DNA of 64,000 bases from Variovorax sp. 54 (GCF_002754375.1 NZ_PEFF01000001.1:2872501-2936500), one strand, 5' to 3'; numbered from the stretch's first letter, positions 17,211 through 28,439 are shown. Program-made: numbers and translations. Notes: generated from the sequence alone by a model not told the origin.

Positions 17211-18842
17211 GTGTCTGCCCAAGTCGATCGCTTCGTTCATGACCGCCTGCCGCCTGCTGCGCAGTTGCCGGTCTTTCGCTACGACCTGCCCGAGCTGCAG
17301 TTCCCCGACCAGCTGAACCTGGTCGAGGAGCTGCTGGACAAGGCGGTCGCCAAGGGCTTCGGCGACCGGCCGATGCTGCGCTCGCCCGCCGGCGTGCTCA
17401 CCTACGCCCAGGCGGGCGTCGAGGTGAACCGCATCGCCCAGGTGCTGGTCGAGGATCTCGGGCTGGTGCCTGGCAACCGCGTGCTGCTGCGCGGCGGCAA
17501 CTCGGTGTGGATGGCGCTGTCGTGGCTGGCCGTGGTCAAGGCCGGGCTGATCGCAGTGGCGACGATGCCGCTGCTGCGCGCCAAGGAGCTCGGCGAGATC
17601 ATCGAGAAAGCGCAGCCCGTGGCCGCGCTGTGCGAAGGCCGCCTGCTCGAGGAGCTGGTGACTGCACAGCAGGCGCACCCGGTGCTCGCTACGGTGATTG
17701 CCTTCAACCAACCTGATGCCCCGGATTCACTGTCGGCACGCGCGGCCGGCAAAAGCGGCGTGTTCCCCGCCTGCCCCACGGCGGCCGACGACATCGCGCT
17801 GCTCGCCTTCACCTCCGGCACCACGGGCAAGCCCAAGGCGCCCGTCACCACGCACCGCGACGTGGTCGCCATGTGCCAGACCTGGCCGCGCCACGTGCTG
17901 CGCGCGCGCAGCGACGACATCGTGGTCGGCACGCCGCCGCTGGCCTTCACCTTCGGGCTCGGCGGTCTGCTGATCTTCCCGATGTGGGCCGGTGCGTCGG
18001 TGTACTTCCCGGACGGATCGTTCTCGCCCGAAGCGCTCGTGAAACTCATCAACGAGGTCGGCGCGACCCTCTGCTACACCGCGCCCACCTTCTATCGCCA
18101 GATGGCGCCCTTCGTCCGGCAGCACGGAGCGCCAAGCCTGCGCATCTGCGTGAGCGCAGGCGAGGCGCTTCCCGACGCCACGCGCCAACTCTGGAAGGAC
18201 ACCACTGGCATCGAGATGCTCGACGGCATCGGCGGCACCGAGGTGTTCCACATCTACATCTCGGCCGCCGGCGACGACGTGCGCCGCGGCGCCGTCGGCA
18301 AGGCGGTGCCGGGGTTCACGGCGAAGGTGGTCGACGACCAGGGCAACGAAGTGCCGCGCGGCACGGTCGGCAAGCTGGCGCTGCAAGGGCCGGTCGGCTG
18401 CCGCTACCTCGACGACGCGCGCCAGGCCGACTACGTGAAGAACGGCTGGAACTACCCCGGCGACTCGTTCGTGCAGGATGATGACGGCTACTTCTTCTAT
18501 CAGGCGCGTGCGGACGACATGATCATCACGGCCGGCTACAACGTCGGCGGCCCGGAAGTGGAAGACGCGCTGCTCAAGCACCCGGCCGTGGCCGAGTGCG
18601 GCGTGATCGGCAAGCCCGACGCCGACCGCGGCATGATCGTGAAAGCCTTCTGCGTGCTCAAGCCCGGCAACACCGGCGATGCAGCGATGGCGAAGGCGCT
18701 TCAGGACCACGTGAAAGCCACCATCGCCCCCTTCAAGTACCCGCGGGAGATCGAGTTCGTGACGGCGCTGCCGCGCACCGAAACCGGCAAACTCCAGCGC
18801 TTCAAATTGAGACAACTCAACAGCGAGACACCATCATCATGA
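17211..18842 (+). CDS. Aromatic acid-CoA ligase, probable 2-aminobenzoate-CoA ligase
   Basis: A 543-residue ANL-superfamily enzyme that activates the aromatic acid with ATP and CoA, the entry step of the pathway. P-loop-like motif LLAFTSGTTGKPKAPVTTHR near residue 200, A5-type motif DGIGGTEVFHIYIS near 340, hinge/A8 region ITAGYNVGGPEVEDALLKHP near 440, and the catalytic Lys in PRTETGKLQRFKLR at the C-terminus. The form GYNVGGPEVE and the DGIGGTE motif are those of the benzoate/2-aminobenzoate-CoA ligase group. It starts at GTG 17211, 4 bp after the acyl-CoA dehydrogenase stop, and overlaps the Rid-family gene by ATGA. Confidence 0.88.
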   Translation: MSAQVDRFVHDRLPPAAQLPVFRYDLPELQFPDQLNLVEELLDKAVAKGFGDRPMLRSPAGVLTYAQAGVEVNRIAQVLVEDLGLVPGNRVLLRGGNSVWMALSWLAVVKAGLIAVATMPLLRAKELGEIIEKAQPVAALCEGRLLEELVTAQQAHPVLATVIAFNQPDAPDSLSARAAGKSGVFPACPTAADDIALLAFTSGTTGKPKAPVTTHRDVVAMCQTWPRHVLRARSDDIVVGTPPLAFTFGLGGLLIFPMWAGASVYFPDGSFSPEALVKLINEVGATLCYTAPTFYRQMAPFVRQHGAPSLRICVSAGEALPDATRQLWKDTTGIEMLDGIGGTEVFHIYISAAGDDVRRGAVGKAVPGFTAKVVDDQGNEVPRGTVGKLALQGPVGCRYLDDARQADYVKNGWNYPGDSFVQDDDGYFFYQARADDMIITAGYNVGGPEVEDALLKHPAVAECGVIGKPDADRGMIVKAFCVLKPGNTGDAAMAKALQDHVKATIAPFKYPREIEFVTALPRTETGKLQRFKLRQLNSETPSS

Positions 18843-19237
18843 CGAACAAACTCATTCAGCCTCCCGGCTGGCTGCCCCCGAAGGGCTATGCAAACGGCAT
18901 CGCCGCGCGCGGCACGCAAGTGTTCGTCGGCGGCCAGATCGGCTGGAATGCCCAGCAGCAGTTCGAATCCGACGACTTCATCGACCAGTGCGGCCAGGCG
19001 CTGCGCAACATCGCCGAGGTGCTGCGCGAAGCCGGCGCCGGCCCCGAGCACATGGTGCGCATGACCTGGTACGTGACGGACCGCGACGAGTACAGCCGTC
19101 GCCTGTCCGAGCTCGGCCCGGTCTACCGCGACGCGCTGGGCCGCAACTTCCCGGCCATGACCTGCGTGCAGGTGGCGGCGCTGGTGGAGCACCGCGCGAA
19201 GGTGGAGATCGAGGTCACGGCGGTCATTCCGGACTGA
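18839..19237 (+). CDS. Rid family (RidA/YjgF/UK114) protein
   Basis: A 132-residue member of the Rid superfamily, trimeric proteins that hydrolyse enamines and imines to ketones and ammonia. Visible family segments: FVGGQIGWNAQQQFESDDFI, DQCGQALRNIAEVLREAGAG, MVRMTWYVTDRDEY and a C-terminal VEIEVTAVIPD. In archetypal RidA an Arg precedes the conserved Cys-Val (PARSCV); here the matching stretch reads PAMTCV, so that Arg appears replaced by Met, placing it in a divergent Rid subgroup. In the anthraniloyl-CoA route the ring product carries an enamine, so an enamine deaminase or a structural homologue in the operon makes chemical sense. Last gene of the operon, with ATGA overlap to the ligase. 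Confidence 0.88.
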   Translation: MTNKLIQPPGWLPPKGYANGIAARGTQVFVGGQIGWNAQQQFESDDFIDQCGQALRNIAEVLREAGAGPEHMVRMTWYVTDRDEYSRRLSELGPVYRDALGRNFPAMTCVQVAALVEHRAKVEIEVTAVIPD

Positions 19238-19331
19238 TCTGAGTGGGCTGCGCGCCAGGCGCAGTCCCTCAGGCGCCTTCGCTGCGCACGTTCTCGAAGC
19301 CGGCCTCTTTGCGGGCCGGCCCAGAAACAGA

Positions 19332-19354
19332 AAAGCCCTCTTCACGAGGGCTTT
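19332..19354 (+). terminator. Rho-independent terminator after the aromatic-CoA operon
   Basis: AAAGCCCTC (19332-19340), loop TTCAC, GAGGGCTTT (19346-19354), followed by CTTTTG. It is symmetric and could also act on the minus strand. A second GC-rich hairpin GCCGGCC/GGCCGGC lies just upstream (19299-19320). Confidence 0.75.
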
Positions 19355-19404
19355 CTTTTGCGTCGAATCTCGACCACGAATTTCCAAAAGAATTCGGCCA
19401 AAGA

Positions 19405-19436
19405 AAAAGGCCCTTTGATTTCTCAAAGGGCCTTTT
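19405..19436 (-). terminator. Rho-independent terminator of the spc-alpha/tRNA-fMet transcript
   Basis: Inverted arms of 14 bases (19405-19418 and 19423-19436, AAAAGGCCC..GA and its complement) with a TTTC loop. On the minus strand the stem ends in a TTTTTCTTT run directly after the tRNA 3' end, so it terminates the ribosomal/tRNA transcript. Confidence 0.8.
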
Positions 19437-19440
19437 AAAT

Positions 19441-19517
<77 letters not shown>

Positions 19518-19527
19518 GCAAGTATAA

Positions 19528-19533
19528 ATTATA
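19528..19533 (-). promoter_or_regulatory. Perfect -10 element between rplQ and tRNA-fMet
   Basis: On the minus strand TATAAT lies just after the rplQ stop codon and 10 bases before the tRNA 5' end, the right distance for a start about 4 nt upstream of the mature tRNA. No good -35 hexamer was found at 16-18 bp spacing (that area is inside rplQ), so activity is uncertain. Confidence 0.4.
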
Positions 19534-19535
19534 GC

Positions 19536-19934
19536 TTATTCAGCGGCGTTTTGCTCAGCGCCAGCATCTTTAATTTCAGCACGGTCGACCAGTTCGACGA
19601 GCGCCATCGGGGCATTGTCGCCCACGCGGAAACCCATCTTCAGGATGCGGGTGTAGCCGCCCGGACGCGCTGCGAAACGCGGGCCGAGTTCGCCGAAGAG
19701 CTTGACGACGCTGTCGCGGCTGCGCAGGCGGTCGAAGGCCAGGCGCTTATTGGCGAGCGTGGGCTTCTTGGCGAGCGTGATCATCGGTTCGATGACGCGG
19801 CGCAGTTCCTTGGCCTTGGGGACCGTGGTCTTGATGACTTCGTGCTCGATGAGCGAATTCATCATGTTCTGCAGCATCGCAAGGCGGTGCGAGCTGGTGC
19901 GGTTGAGTTTGCGAAGTCCGTGTCCGTGACGCAT
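19536..19934 (-). CDS. rplQ: 50S ribosomal protein L17
   Basis: A 132-residue large-subunit protein at the end of the alpha operon. The N-terminus [20 protein letters not shown] and [20 protein letters not shown] are diagnostic of L17. Follows rpoA, as in most bacteria, with an 86-bp gap. The stop codon is only 18 bp from tRNA-fMet. Confidence 0.97.
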   Translation of the reverse strand: MRHGHGLRKLNRTSSHRLAMLQNMMNSLIEHEVIKTTVPKAKELRRVIEPMITLAKKPTLANKRLAFDRLRSRDSVVKLFGELGPRFAARPGGYTRILKMGFRVGDNAPMALVELVDRAEIKDAGAEQNAAE

Positions 19935-20020
19935 GGTGCTTTTCCTTTACTTTATTAAACAGGCAGCCGTATCAGGTACTGCCCGGGCACGAGCCCTCAG
20001 GGGCTCAATTCAAACAAAAA

Positions 20021-21010
20021 TCAACGCTTGTCGAGACCGGCCGGCGGCCAGCTTTCAAGCTTCATACCAAGGGTCAGACCGCGCGAAGCGAGGACTTCCT
20101 TGATTTCGTTGAGCGACTTGCGACCCAGGTTCGGGGTCTTGAGCAGCTCGTTTTCGGTGCGCTGGATCAGGTCACCGATGTAGTAGATGTTTTCGGCCTT
20201 CAGGCAGTTGGCCGAACGCACCGTCAGTTCGAGTTCGTCGACAGGGCGCAGCAGGATCGGATCGAATTGCTGGGCGCTGCGCGGTGCGGGTGCATCGAAT
20301 GCAGCGAGTTCGCCGCCTTCGAGCTGCGCAAACACGGCGAGCTGTTCAACCAGGATTTTAGCCGATGCGCGAACCGCATCTTCGGCGCTGATCGCACCGT
20401 TGGTCTCGATCTCGACCAGCAGCTTGTCCAGGTCGGTACGCTGTTCGACACGGGCGCTTTCGACGGTGTAGCTCACGCGCTTGACGGGCGAGAACGACGC
20501 GTCCAGAACGATACGGCCGATCGACTTGGTCGGCTCGTCAGCGTAGCGGCGCATCGTGCCGGGCACATAGCCGCGACCCTTTTCGACCTTGATCTGCATG
20601 TCGAGCTTGCCGCCTTGCGACAGGTGCGCGATCACGTGGTCAGGGTTGATGATCTCGACGTCGTGCGGGGTCTGGATGTCCGATGCGAGGACCGGGCCTT
20701 CGCCGTCCTTGCGCAGGCTCAGCGTGACTTCGTCGCGGTTGTGGAGCTTGAACACCACGCCCTTGAGATTCAGCAGGATGTTGACGACATCTTCCTGCAC
20801 GCCGTCGATCGACGAGTACTCATGCAGAACGCCAGCGATCGTGACTTCGGTGGCCGAGTAGCCGACCATGGACGACAGCAGAACGCGACGCAGCGCGTTG
20901 CCGAGCGTGTGGCCGTAGCCGCGCTCGAAAGGTTCGAGCGTGACCTTGGCCTTGTTGGCGGCAAGTTGCTCGACCTGGATGGTCTTGGGTTTCAGCAGGG
21001 TGGTTTGCAT
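20021..21010 (-). CDS. rpoA: DNA-directed RNA polymerase subunit alpha
   Basis: A 329-residue alpha subunit, normal length. The N-terminal assembly domain shows [20 protein letters not shown] and [20 protein letters not shown]; the C-terminal domain has the UP-element/activator-binding helix-hairpin-helix [20 protein letters not shown]. Located between rpsD (142 bp away) and rplQ in the alpha operon. Confidence 0.97.
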   Translation of the reverse strand: MQTTLLKPKTIQVEQLAANKAKVTLEPFERGYGHTLGNALRRVLLSSMVGYSATEVTIAGVLHEYSSIDGVQEDVVNILLNLKGVVFKLHNRDEVTLSLRKDGEGPVLASDIQTPHDVEIINPDHVIAHLSQGGKLDMQIKVEKGRGYVPGTMRRYADEPTKSIGRIVLDASFSPVKRVSYTVESARVEQRTDLDKLLVEIETNGAISAEDAVRASAKILVEQLAVFAQLEGGELAAFDAPAPRSAQQFDPILLRPVDELELTVRSANCLKAENIYYIGDLIQRTENELLKTPNLGRKSLNEIKEVLASRGLTLGMKLESWPPAGLDKR

Positions 21011-21152
21011 GCAGACTTCCTCTCAATACCCCCGGCTCGTTACACCGGTAAGGCTGGTGAAGCGCCTGATCCGCAACAGAGTGCGGAGCAGGAACGTGAA
21101 CAACAATATCAATCTCCCGCCGGCGCAAAGACGCGCAGGCGGGTAGAGAAAA

Positions 21153-21776
<624 letters not shown>

Positions 21777-21906
21777 GGTATTTCCTTGGTGTCATCTGCC
21801 GCAGTTGCCTGCGGGAGCCGTCGGCGAATGTGCCGATGGCGGTGGGCTTAGTGAAAAAACAAATGCGCAGCCGCTCGAAAGCTGGCTGCGCCTTGCGGAC
21901 TGACGA

Positions 21907-22311
21907 TCAGATGCGGCGACGCTTCTGGGGACGGCAGCCGTTGTGCGGAACCGGCGTCACGTCGGCAATGGAATTGATCCGGATGCCGAGCGCAGCCAGG
22001 GCGCGCACCGACGACTCGCGACCAGGACCGGGGCCCTTGATCTCGACGTCGAGGTTCTTGATACCTTGTTCGACAGCAGCACGGCCGGCCACTTCGGAAG
22101 CGACCTGCGCAGCGAACGGGGTCGACTTGCGCGAGCCCTTGAAGCCCTGGCCACCCGACGAAGCCCACGACAGGGCGTTGCCCTGGCGATCGGTGATCGT
22201 GATGATGGTGTTGTTGAACGAGGCATGCACGTGGGCGATACCGTCCGCAACGTTCTTGCGAACCTTCTTGCGAACGCGCTGTGCGGCGTTGTTTGCAGGT
22301 GCTTTAGCCAT
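21907..22311 (-). CDS. rpsK: 30S ribosomal protein S11
   Basis: A 134-residue platform protein of the 30S subunit. Alanine-rich start, then [20 protein letters not shown] and [20 protein letters not shown], ending in the conserved [16 protein letters not shown]. Twelve bp after rpsM in the alpha operon. Confidence 0.97.
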   Translation of the reverse strand: MAKAPANNAAQRVRKKVRKNVADGIAHVHASFNNTIITITDRQGNALSWASSGGQGFKGSRKSTPFAAQVASEVAGRAAVEQGIKNLDVEIKGPGPGRESSVRALAALGIRINSIADVTPVPHNGCRPQKRRRI

Positions 22312-22323
22312 GCTTGTCTATCC

Positions 22324-22689
22324 TTATTTCTTCAGGGACTGCGCAGCCTTGCGCGGACCCTTGCGGGTGCGGGCGTTGGTGCGCGTGCGCTGGCCGCGCA
22401 TCGGCAGGCCGCGACGGTGACGGAAGCCGCGATAGCAGCCGATGTCCATCAAACGCTTGATGTTCATCGTCGTCTCGCGACGCAGATCGCCTTCGATCGT
22501 GAACAGAGCGATCTGGTCGCGGATCTTTTCGAGATCAGCGTCGGTCAGATCCTTGATCTTCTTCGAATATTCGATGCCGCTCGCTTCGCAGATTTGACGG
22601 GCGCGGGTGCGACCGATACCGAAAATGGCGGTCAGGCCGATTTCAGCGTGCTTGTGCGGCGGGATGTTGATGCCAGCAATACGTGCCAT
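22324..22689 (-). CDS. rpsM: 30S ribosomal protein S13
   Basis: A 121-residue 30S head protein. [20 protein letters not shown] at the N-terminus and [20 protein letters not shown] in the C-terminal tail are diagnostic. Follows rpmJ by 23 bp and starts the alpha part of the cluster. Confidence 0.97.
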   Translation of the reverse strand: MARIAGINIPPHKHAEIGLTAIFGIGRTRARQICEASGIEYSKKIKDLTDADLEKIRDQIALFTIEGDLRRETTMNIKRLMDIGCYRGFRHRRGLPMRGQRTRTNARTRKGPRKAAQSLKK

Positions 22690-22712
22690 GTGCGTCCTCT
22701 AATACTCTTCAA

Positions 22713-22826
22713 TCAACCCTGGCGCTGCTTGTGGCGCGGGTCGGTGCAAATCACACGCACCACACCTTTACGGCGGATGACCTTGCAATTACGGCAGATG
22801 GTTTTGACCGAAGCCGAAACTCTCAT
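22713..22826 (-). CDS. rpmJ: 50S ribosomal protein L36 (zinc-binding form)
   Basis: A 37-residue protein starting [20 protein letters not shown] and ending RHKQRQG. Cys11, Cys14, Cys27 and His32 form the zinc ribbon of the C+ form. It lies between secY and rpsM; no infA is found in this interval, unlike in some related clusters. Confidence 0.95.
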   Translation of the reverse strand: MRVSASVKTICRNCKVIRRKGVVRVICTDPRHKQRQG

Positions 22827-22890
22827 TTCATTCTCCTAAAACTGTTTAACGTGGCGGTCTACCGCCCGGACTCAATACTGAAACACAGCC

Positions 22891-24204
22891 CTACGATGTC
22901 TTGAAGTTAGCCTTCTTCAGCAGCGATTCGTACTGCTGGGACATCATGTAGTTTTGCACCTGGGCCATGAAGTCCATCGTGACGACCACGATGATCAGCA
23001 GGGAGGTACCACCGAAGTAGAACGGCACGTTGTACTTCAGGATCAGGAACTCGGGCAGCAGGCAGACGAAGGTGATGTACACCGCGCCGGCCAACGTCAG
23101 GCGAACCAGAATCTTGTCGATATAGCGAGCGGTCTGGTCACCCGGGCGAATGCCAGGAATGAACGCACCACTCTTCTTCAGGTTATCGGCCGTTTCCTTG
23201 CTGTTGAACACGAGTGCCGTGTAGAAGAAGCAGAAGAAAACGATCGCAGCAGCGTACAGCAGCACGTAGATCGGCTCGCCCGGACGCAATGCGCTGGCGA
23301 TGTCCTTGATCCAGCGGAAGCCACCGTCACCAGCGCTGAACCAGCCCACCACCGTTGCCGGCAGCAGAATGATCGACGACGCGAAGATCGGAGGAATCAC
23401 ACCGGCCATGTTCAGCTTCAGGGGCAGGTGCGACGACTGACCGCCGTAGACCTTGTTGCCAACCTGGCGCCGCGCATAGTTCACGAGGATCTTGCGCTGA
23501 CCGCGTTCCACGAACACCACGAAGTAAGTGACCAGCACCACGACAGCGATGATGAAGAGCGCGACGATGGGGTTCATCGCACCGGTCGTCACCAGCGAAG
23601 CCAGGCCACCGATGGCACCCGGGAGACCGGCCGCGATACCTGCAAAGATCAGGATCGAGATGCCGTTGCCCAGGCCGCGTTCGGTGATCTGCTCGCCGAG
23701 CCACATCAGGAACATCGAACCAGCGGTCAGGCTCACCATGGCGGTCAGGCGGAAGCCGAAACCGGGGGCGATCACCAGACCAGCCGACGATTCGAGGGCC
23801 ACTGCGATGCTGAACGACTGGAACAGAGCCAGGCCGAGCGCGCCATAGCGCGTGTACTGCGTGATCTTGCGGCGACCGGCCTCGCCTTCCTTCTTCAATT
23901 GCTCGAAGGTAGGAAGCACGTAGGTCATCAGCTGCATGATGATCGACGCCGAGATGTACGGCATGATCCCCAACGCGAACACGGTGAAACGCGACAGCGC
24001 CCCGCCCGAGAACATGTTGAACAGGCTCAGAATGCCGCCCTGCTGGCCCTGGAACAACGCTGCCAGCTGGTCCGGGTTGATACCCGGCACAGGAATGTGC
24101 GCGCCAATCCGATAGACCACGAGCGCGAGCAGCAAAAAGACGAGCCGACGACGGAGGTCGCCGAACTTGCCCGTTTTTGCGATCGTTGCCGCGTTAGTTG
24201 CCAC
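22891..24204 (-). CDS. secY: Preprotein translocase subunit SecY
   Basis: A 437-residue inner-membrane channel subunit of the Sec translocon with ten hydrophobic spans. Diagnostic stretches: [40 protein letters not shown] (plug and TM2 region), [20 protein letters not shown] and [20 protein letters not shown]. Lies between rplO and rpmJ, its standard place in the spc operon. Confidence 0.97.
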   Translation of the reverse strand: MATNAATIAKTGKFGDLRRRLVFLLLALVVYRIGAHIPVPGINPDQLAALFQGQQGGILSLFNMFSGGALSRFTVFALGIMPYISASIIMQLMTYVLPTFEQLKKEGEAGRRKITQYTRYGALGLALFQSFSIAVALESSAGLVIAPGFGFRLTAMVSLTAGSMFLMWLGEQITERGLGNGISILIFAGIAAGLPGAIGGLASLVTTGAMNPIVALFIIAVVVLVTYFVVFVERGQRKILVNYARRQVGNKVYGGQSSHLPLKLNMAGVIPPIFASSIILLPATVVGWFSAGDGGFRWIKDIASALRPGEPIYVLLYAAAIVFFCFFYTALVFNSKETADNLKKSGAFIPGIRPGDQTARYIDKILVRLTLAGAVYITFVCLLPEFLILKYNVPFYFGGTSLLIIVVVTMDFMAQVQNYMMSQQYESLLKKANFKTS

Positions 24205-24231
24205 GAAGAACTTCTTTCAGTCCGAAGGTGA

Positions 24232-24663
24232 TCAGGCGAAGCTGCCACCGGCTGCTTCGATCGCAGCCTTGGCACCAGCGGTCGCACCCACGCCCGTCAG
24301 CTTGACGGCCTTGGTGAGCTCACCGGTCTTGATGATCTTGACGACCTTGGCGAGCTGGCCCACGAGGCCGGCTTGCTTCAGTGCCAGGACATCGACTTCG
24401 GCCAGGCCGAGCTGCTCGAGAGCAGTCAGCGTGACTTCGGCGTTGTACTTCAGCAGGTGCGACTTGAAGCCACGCTTCGGCAGGCGACGCTGCAGCGGCA
24501 TTTGACCGCCTTCGAAGCCGACCTTGTGGAAACCGCCTGCGCGCGACTTCTGGCCCTTGTGACCGCGACCTGCGGTCTTGCCGATGCCGGAGCCGATACC
24601 GCGGCCGACGCGACGCTTGGCGTGCTTGGCGCCAGCTGCCGGCTTGATGCCATTGAGTTCCAT
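24232..24663 (-). CDS. rplO: 50S ribosomal protein L15
   Basis: A 143-residue protein. [20 protein letters not shown] followed by the Gly/Lys/Arg-rich [20 protein letters not shown] and [20 protein letters not shown] are diagnostic of L15. Eleven bp after rpmD, 27 bp before secY. Confidence 0.97.
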   Translation of the reverse strand: MELNGIKPAAGAKHAKRRVGRGIGSGIGKTAGRGHKGQKSRAGGFHKVGFEGGQMPLQRRLPKRGFKSHLLKYNAEVTLTALEQLGLAEVDVLALKQAGLVGQLAKVVKIIKTGELTKAVKLTGVGATAGAKAAIEAAGGSFA

Positions 24664-24674
24664 ATCAGTCTCTC

Positions 24675-24857
24675 TTACAGAACTTTGACCAGATAACTGA
24701 TCTTGTTGATCATGCCGCGCACTGCGGGCGTGTCTTGCAGCTCGCTCACGCTGTTGAGCTTGCGCAGGCCGAGGCCACGCACGGTCGCGCGATGCGATTC
24801 CTTGGTGCCGATCGGGCTCTTCACCAGCTGCACCTTGAGGGTTTGTTGTTGCGTCAT
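24675..24857 (-). CDS. rpmD: 50S ribosomal protein L30
   Basis: A 60-residue protein: [20 protein letters not shown] and [20 protein letters not shown], the full single L30 domain. Between rpsE and rplO as in the standard spc order. Confidence 0.96.
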   Translation of the reverse strand: MTQQQTLKVQLVKSPIGTKESHRATVRGLGLRKLNSVSELQDTPAVRGMINKISYLVKVL

Positions 24858-24892
24858 TTGAATGCTTCCTTCAGCCTTGCGAGAGCTTGCGC

Positions 24893-25411
24893 TCAGGCGA
24901 AGATTTCTTCGACGGTGAGACCGCGCTTGGCAGCCACATTGCCGGCCGTCGTCGAGTTCTTCAACCCGTCGAGCGTGGCGCGAACCATGTTGTAGGGGTT
25001 CGACGAACCATGGCTCTTGGCCACGATGTCGGTGATGCCCATGACTTCGAACACGGCGCGCATCGGGCCGCCGGCGATGATGCCGGTACCCTTGGGGGCC
25101 GGATACATCACGACTCTGGCGGCACCATGATGGCCTTGCACCTGGTGGTGCAGCGTGCCGTTCTTGATCGCAGCCTTGAACAGGTTGCGACGGGCTTCTT
25201 CCATTGCCTTCTGCACGGCAGCAGGCACTTCCTTCGACTTGCCCTTGCCCATGCCGACGCGGCCTTCACCGTCACCGACCACGGTCAGTGCTGCGAAACC
25301 GAGGATACGACCACCCTTCACCACCTTGGTGACGCGGTTGATCGCGATCATCTTCTCGCGCAAACCGTCCTCAGGACCTTCGTTCTGCGTTCTTGCTTGA
25401 ATCTTTGCCAT
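24893..25411 (-). CDS. rpsE: 30S ribosomal protein S5
   Basis: A 172-residue protein with the double-stranded-RNA-like S5 N-domain ([40 protein letters not shown]) and the C-terminal domain ([20 protein letters not shown]). Follows rplR. Confidence 0.97.
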   Translation of the reverse strand: MAKIQARTQNEGPEDGLREKMIAINRVTKVVKGGRILGFAALTVVGDGEGRVGMGKGKSKEVPAAVQKAMEEARRNLFKAAIKNGTLHHQVQGHHGAARVVMYPAPKGTGIIAGGPMRAVFEVMGITDIVAKSHGSSNPYNMVRATLDGLKNSTTAGNVAAKRGLTVEEIFA

Positions 25412-25429
25412 TTTGAATCTCGTGTCCGA

Positions 25430-25798
25430 TTAGAACTGCAGACCGGCTTCGCGGGCTGCCTCGGCCAGCGCCTTGACGCGGCCGTGGTAGGCGAAACCTG
25501 CGCGATCGAAAGCGACCTTCTCGACGCCGGCAGCCTTCGCCTTTTCAGCGATGCGCTTGCCGATGGCGGTGGCAGCGGCGGCATTGCCACCCTTGCCCGA
25601 GGCGCCGAGTGCTGCGCGCACTTCGGCTTCGGCGGTCGATGCGGTTGCGATCACCTTGGTGCCGTCGTCGGAGATGACGGTGGCATAGATGTGCAGGTTG
25701 GTGCGGTTCACCGTGAGGCGAGCCACGCCCTGCGTCGCAATGCGGATGCGGGTCTGGCGCGAGCGGCGAAGACGCTGTGCTTTTTTGGTCAACATCAT
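25430..25798 (-). CDS. rplR: 50S ribosomal protein L18
   Basis: A 5S-rRNA-binding protein of 121-122 residues. [20 protein letters not shown] at the start and [20 protein letters not shown] at the end are diagnostic. Two adjacent ATG codons (25798 and 25795) compete; family members usually begin MLTKK, which favours the second, but a GGGG site fits the first better. Confidence 0.96.
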   Translation of the reverse strand: MMLTKKAQRLRRSRQTRIRIATQGVARLTVNRTNLHIYATVISDDGTKVIATASTAEAEVRAALGASGKGGNAAAATAIGKRIAEKAKAAGVEKVAFDRAGFAYHGRVKALAEAAREAGLQF

Positions 25799-25809
25799 TT
25801 TGCTGCCCC

Positions 25810-26343
25810 TTACTTCTTCTTGGTCTCTTTGATCACGATCTTCTCGTCCGAATAACGGATGCCCTTGCCCTTGTAAGGCTCAGGCGGACGAACAGCGCGG
25901 ATCTCAGCGGCGATTTGACCAACGCGCTGACGGTCAGCACCCTTGATCACGATTTCGGTCGGGGTCGCGGTGGTCACCGTGATGCCTTGCGGCATGTCGA
26001 TGTTGACCGGGTGCGAGTAACCGACTTGCAGGTTCAACTTGTTGTTGGACGCTGCAGCCTTGTAGCCGACGCCGACCAGGTTGAGCTTCTTCTCGAAGCC
26101 CTTGGTCACGCCAACCACCATGTTGTTCACCAGCTGACGGATCGTGCCGCTCATCGCATTCGCTTCACGCGATTCGTTGGCGGGCTCGAAGCTCAGCTTG
26201 CCGTCATTGCTGACGACATTCACCAGCGCATTGCGAGCCAGGTTGAGCGTGCCGCCCGTGCCCTTGACGCTGATCTGGTCTTCCTTGATCGACACATCCA
26301 CACCTGCGGGGATGGCGACCGGCATTTTTCCTACTCGGGACAT
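25810..26343 (-). CDS. rplF: 50S ribosomal protein L6
   Basis: A 177-residue protein: [20 protein letters not shown] at the start and [20 protein letters not shown] at the end, the conserved L6 signature. Between rpsH and rplR. Confidence 0.97.
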   Translation of the reverse strand: MSRVGKMPVAIPAGVDVSIKEDQISVKGTGGTLNLARNALVNVVSNDGKLSFEPANESREANAMSGTIRQLVNNMVVGVTKGFEKKLNLVGVGYKAAASNNKLNLQVGYSHPVNIDMPQGITVTTATPTEIVIKGADRQRVGQIAAEIRAVRPPEPYKGKGIRYSDEKIVIKETKKK

Positions 26344-26367
26344 TTCAGTAACTCCTCGATGTCTCGG

Positions 26368-26763
26368 TTAGGCGACGTAGCACAGAACTTCGCCACCGAC
26401 ACCGGTAGCGCGAGCCTTGCGGTCGGTCATCACGCCCTGGGGGGTCGTGACGATCGCAACGCCGAGGCCGTTCTGGACTTGCGGGATGGCAGCGCTGGCC
26501 TTGTAGACGCGCAGGCCGGGGCGGCTCACGCGCTCGATACGTTCGATGACCGGGCGGCCAGCGTAGTACTTCAGCGTGATGACGAGTTCGGACTTGCCGG
26601 CATCGGTCTTCACTTCGAAGCCGTCGATGTAGCCTTCGTCCTTCAGGACTTGTGCAATCGCAGCCTTCACCTTGGAAGACGGGATCGACACAGTGGGCTT
26701 CGCCACCATCTGCGCGTTACGGATACGCGTCAGCAGGTCGGCAATGGGATCACTCATGCTCAT
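26368..26763 (-). CDS. rpsH: 30S ribosomal protein S8
   Basis: A 131-residue 16S rRNA-binding protein. [20 protein letters not shown] and the C-terminal [20 protein letters not shown] are diagnostic. In E. coli S8 is the translational repressor of the spc operon. An AGGAG site 8 bases before the first ATG supports the longer start over the internal MSDPIAD. Confidence 0.97.
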   Translation of the reverse strand: MSMSDPIADLLTRIRNAQMVAKPTVSIPSSKVKAAIAQVLKDEGYIDGFEVKTDAGKSELVITLKYYAGRPVIERIERVSRPGLRVYKASAAIPQVQNGLGVAIVTTPQGVMTDRKARATGVGGEVLCYVA

Positions 26764-26783
26764 GTTGTTTGCTCCTGCCTGGC

Positions 26784-27089
26784 TTACCAGCTGGCCTTGG
26801 TGACACCGGGGATGTCGCCAGCGAAAGCCAGTTCACGGATCTTGGCGCGAGCCAGACCGAATTGACGGAAGGTGCCACGGGGGCGACCGGTGATTGCACA
26901 ACGGTTGCGCTGGCGCGTGGGGTTCGCGTTGCGCGGGAGCTTCTGCAGGGCCAGACGGGCCACTGCACGCTCTTCGTCGCTCTTCTTCGCGTCGTTGGAA
27001 ATTGCCTTCAGCTCAGCGTGCTTCGCAGCGAACTTGGCAACCAGCTTGTCGCGCTTGAGTTCGCGCTGGATCAAAGATTGTTTGGCCAT
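26784..27089 (-). CDS. rpsN: 30S ribosomal protein S14
   Basis: A 101-residue S14 of the long zinc-free form: [20 protein letters not shown] and [20 protein letters not shown] without the CxxC pairs. Between rplE and rpsH. Confidence 0.97.
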   Translation of the reverse strand: MAKQSLIQRELKRDKLVAKFAAKHAELKAISNDAKKSDEERAVARLALQKLPRNANPTRQRNRCAITGRPRGTFRQFGLARAKIRELAFAGDIPGVTKASW

Positions 27090-27097
27090 GGTTCGCC

Positions 27098-27637
27098 TCA
27101 GTTCTTGAACGGGAAACGGAAGCCAGCGAGAAGCGCCTTGGCTTCTTCGTCGGTCTTGGCCGTCGTCGTGATGCTGATATTGAGACCGCGCAGGGCGTCG
27201 ACCTTGTCGTACTCGATCTCAGGGAAAATGATCTGCTCTTTGACGCCGATGTTGTAGTTGCCACGGCCGTCGAATGCGCGACCCGAGATACCACGGAAGT
27301 CACGCACGCGGGGCAGGGCCACGGTGACGAAACGGTCCAGGAACTCGTACATGTGCACGCCACGCAGCGTGACCATGCAGCCGATCGGCTGGTTTTCGCG
27401 GATCTTGAAGCCGGCGATGGCCTTCTTCGACTTGGTGACCACAGGCTTCTGGCCAGCGATCTTGGTCAGGTCGGCGACAGCGTTGTCGAGGACCTTCTTG
27501 TCGGCGACTGCTTCACCCACACCCATGTTCAGGGTGATCTTGGTGAGACGCGGAACTTGCATCGGCGACTTGTAGCCGAACTTTTCCGTCAGGTCTTTCG
27601 CGATCTTTTCGCGATAGTGTTGTTGGAGACGTGCCAT
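27098..27637 (-). CDS. rplE: 50S ribosomal protein L5
   Basis: A 179-residue 5S-rRNA-binding protein: [20 protein letters not shown] and [20 protein letters not shown] are diagnostic. Eight bp before rpsN, eleven bp after rplX. Confidence 0.97.
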   Translation of the reverse strand: MARLQQHYREKIAKDLTEKFGYKSPMQVPRLTKITLNMGVGEAVADKKVLDNAVADLTKIAGQKPVVTKSKKAIAGFKIRENQPIGCMVTLRGVHMYEFLDRFVTVALPRVRDFRGISGRAFDGRGNYNIGVKEQIIFPEIEYDKVDALRGLNISITTTAKTDEEAKALLAGFRFPFKN

Positions 27638-27648
27638 GTGAGTACCTC

Positions 27649-27981
27649 TTAGGCGAACTTGATTTCGTCGCCGCTCGACTTGAAGACGCGAACAGCCACG
27701 CGCTTGCCGTCGGCACCTTGGGTGACCTTGATGCCCACGCGATCGGCCTTGCCGGTCGCAGCATTGAAGATCGCCACGTTGGATTGGTGAATAGGCATGG
27801 TCTTCTCGACGATGCCACCGGTCGTGCCCTTGAGGGGGTTCGGCTTGGTGTGCTTCTTGACGAGGTTGATGCCGTCGACGATCACATGCGAATCGTCTGC
27901 GCGCAGCGACACGACGCCGCGCTTGCCCTTGTCACGACCGGCCAACACGATGACCTGGTCGCCTTTGCGAATCTTGTTCAT
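27649..27981 (-). CDS. rplX: 50S ribosomal protein L24
   Basis: A 110-residue assembly-initiator protein with an N-terminal KOW motif ([20 protein letters not shown]) and [20 protein letters not shown]. Twelve bp after rplN. Confidence 0.97.
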   Translation of the reverse strand: MNKIRKGDQVIVLAGRDKGKRGVVSLRADDSHVIVDGINLVKKHTKPNPLKGTTGGIVEKTMPIHQSNVAIFNAATGKADRVGIKVTQGADGKRVAVRVFKSSGDEIKFA

Positions 27982-27993
27982 GGCGTTGTGTCC

Positions 27994-28362
27994 TTAGAGA
28001 ACTTCGGGTGCCAGCGACACGATCTTCATGAACTTCTCGGTGCGCAGTTCGCGCGTGACCGGTCCGAAGATGCGGGTGCCGATAGGCTCCAGCTTGGCGT
28101 TGAGCAGCACGGCGGCATTGCCGTCGAACTTGACGAGCGAACCGTCAGCACGACGGATGCCCTTGGCGGTGCGGACCACCACTGCGCTGTAGATCTCGCC
28201 CTTCTTGACGCGACCACGCGGAGCGGCTTCCTTGATGCTGACCTTGATGACGTCGCCCACGCTAGCGTAACGCCGCTTGGAGCCACCGAGCACCTTGATA
28301 CACAGGACGGATTTCGCGCCCGTGTTGTCGGCCACTTCGAGCCGGGATTCAGTTTGGATCAT
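27994..28362 (-). CDS. rplN: 50S ribosomal protein L14
   Basis: A 122-residue protein: [20 protein letters not shown] and [20 protein letters not shown]. The start at 28362 gives the universal MIQ N-terminus; the longer frame to 28515 is not conserved L14 sequence and covers the promoter. It is the first gene of this cluster, with a strong promoter 144 bp upstream and no rpsQ before it. Confidence 0.97.
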   Translation of the reverse strand: MIQTESRLEVADNTGAKSVLCIKVLGGSKRRYASVGDVIKVSIKEAAPRGRVKKGEIYSAVVVRTAKGIRRADGSLVKFDGNAAVLLNAKLEPIGTRIFGPVTRELRTEKFMKIVSLAPEVL

Positions 28363-28439
28363 TTCTTGATATTCCCAACTTGTACCGATGAGCCTCCAGG
28401 AGGGAGACACCGCGGTCAGTCTTGGGCCCGTCGTCCACA

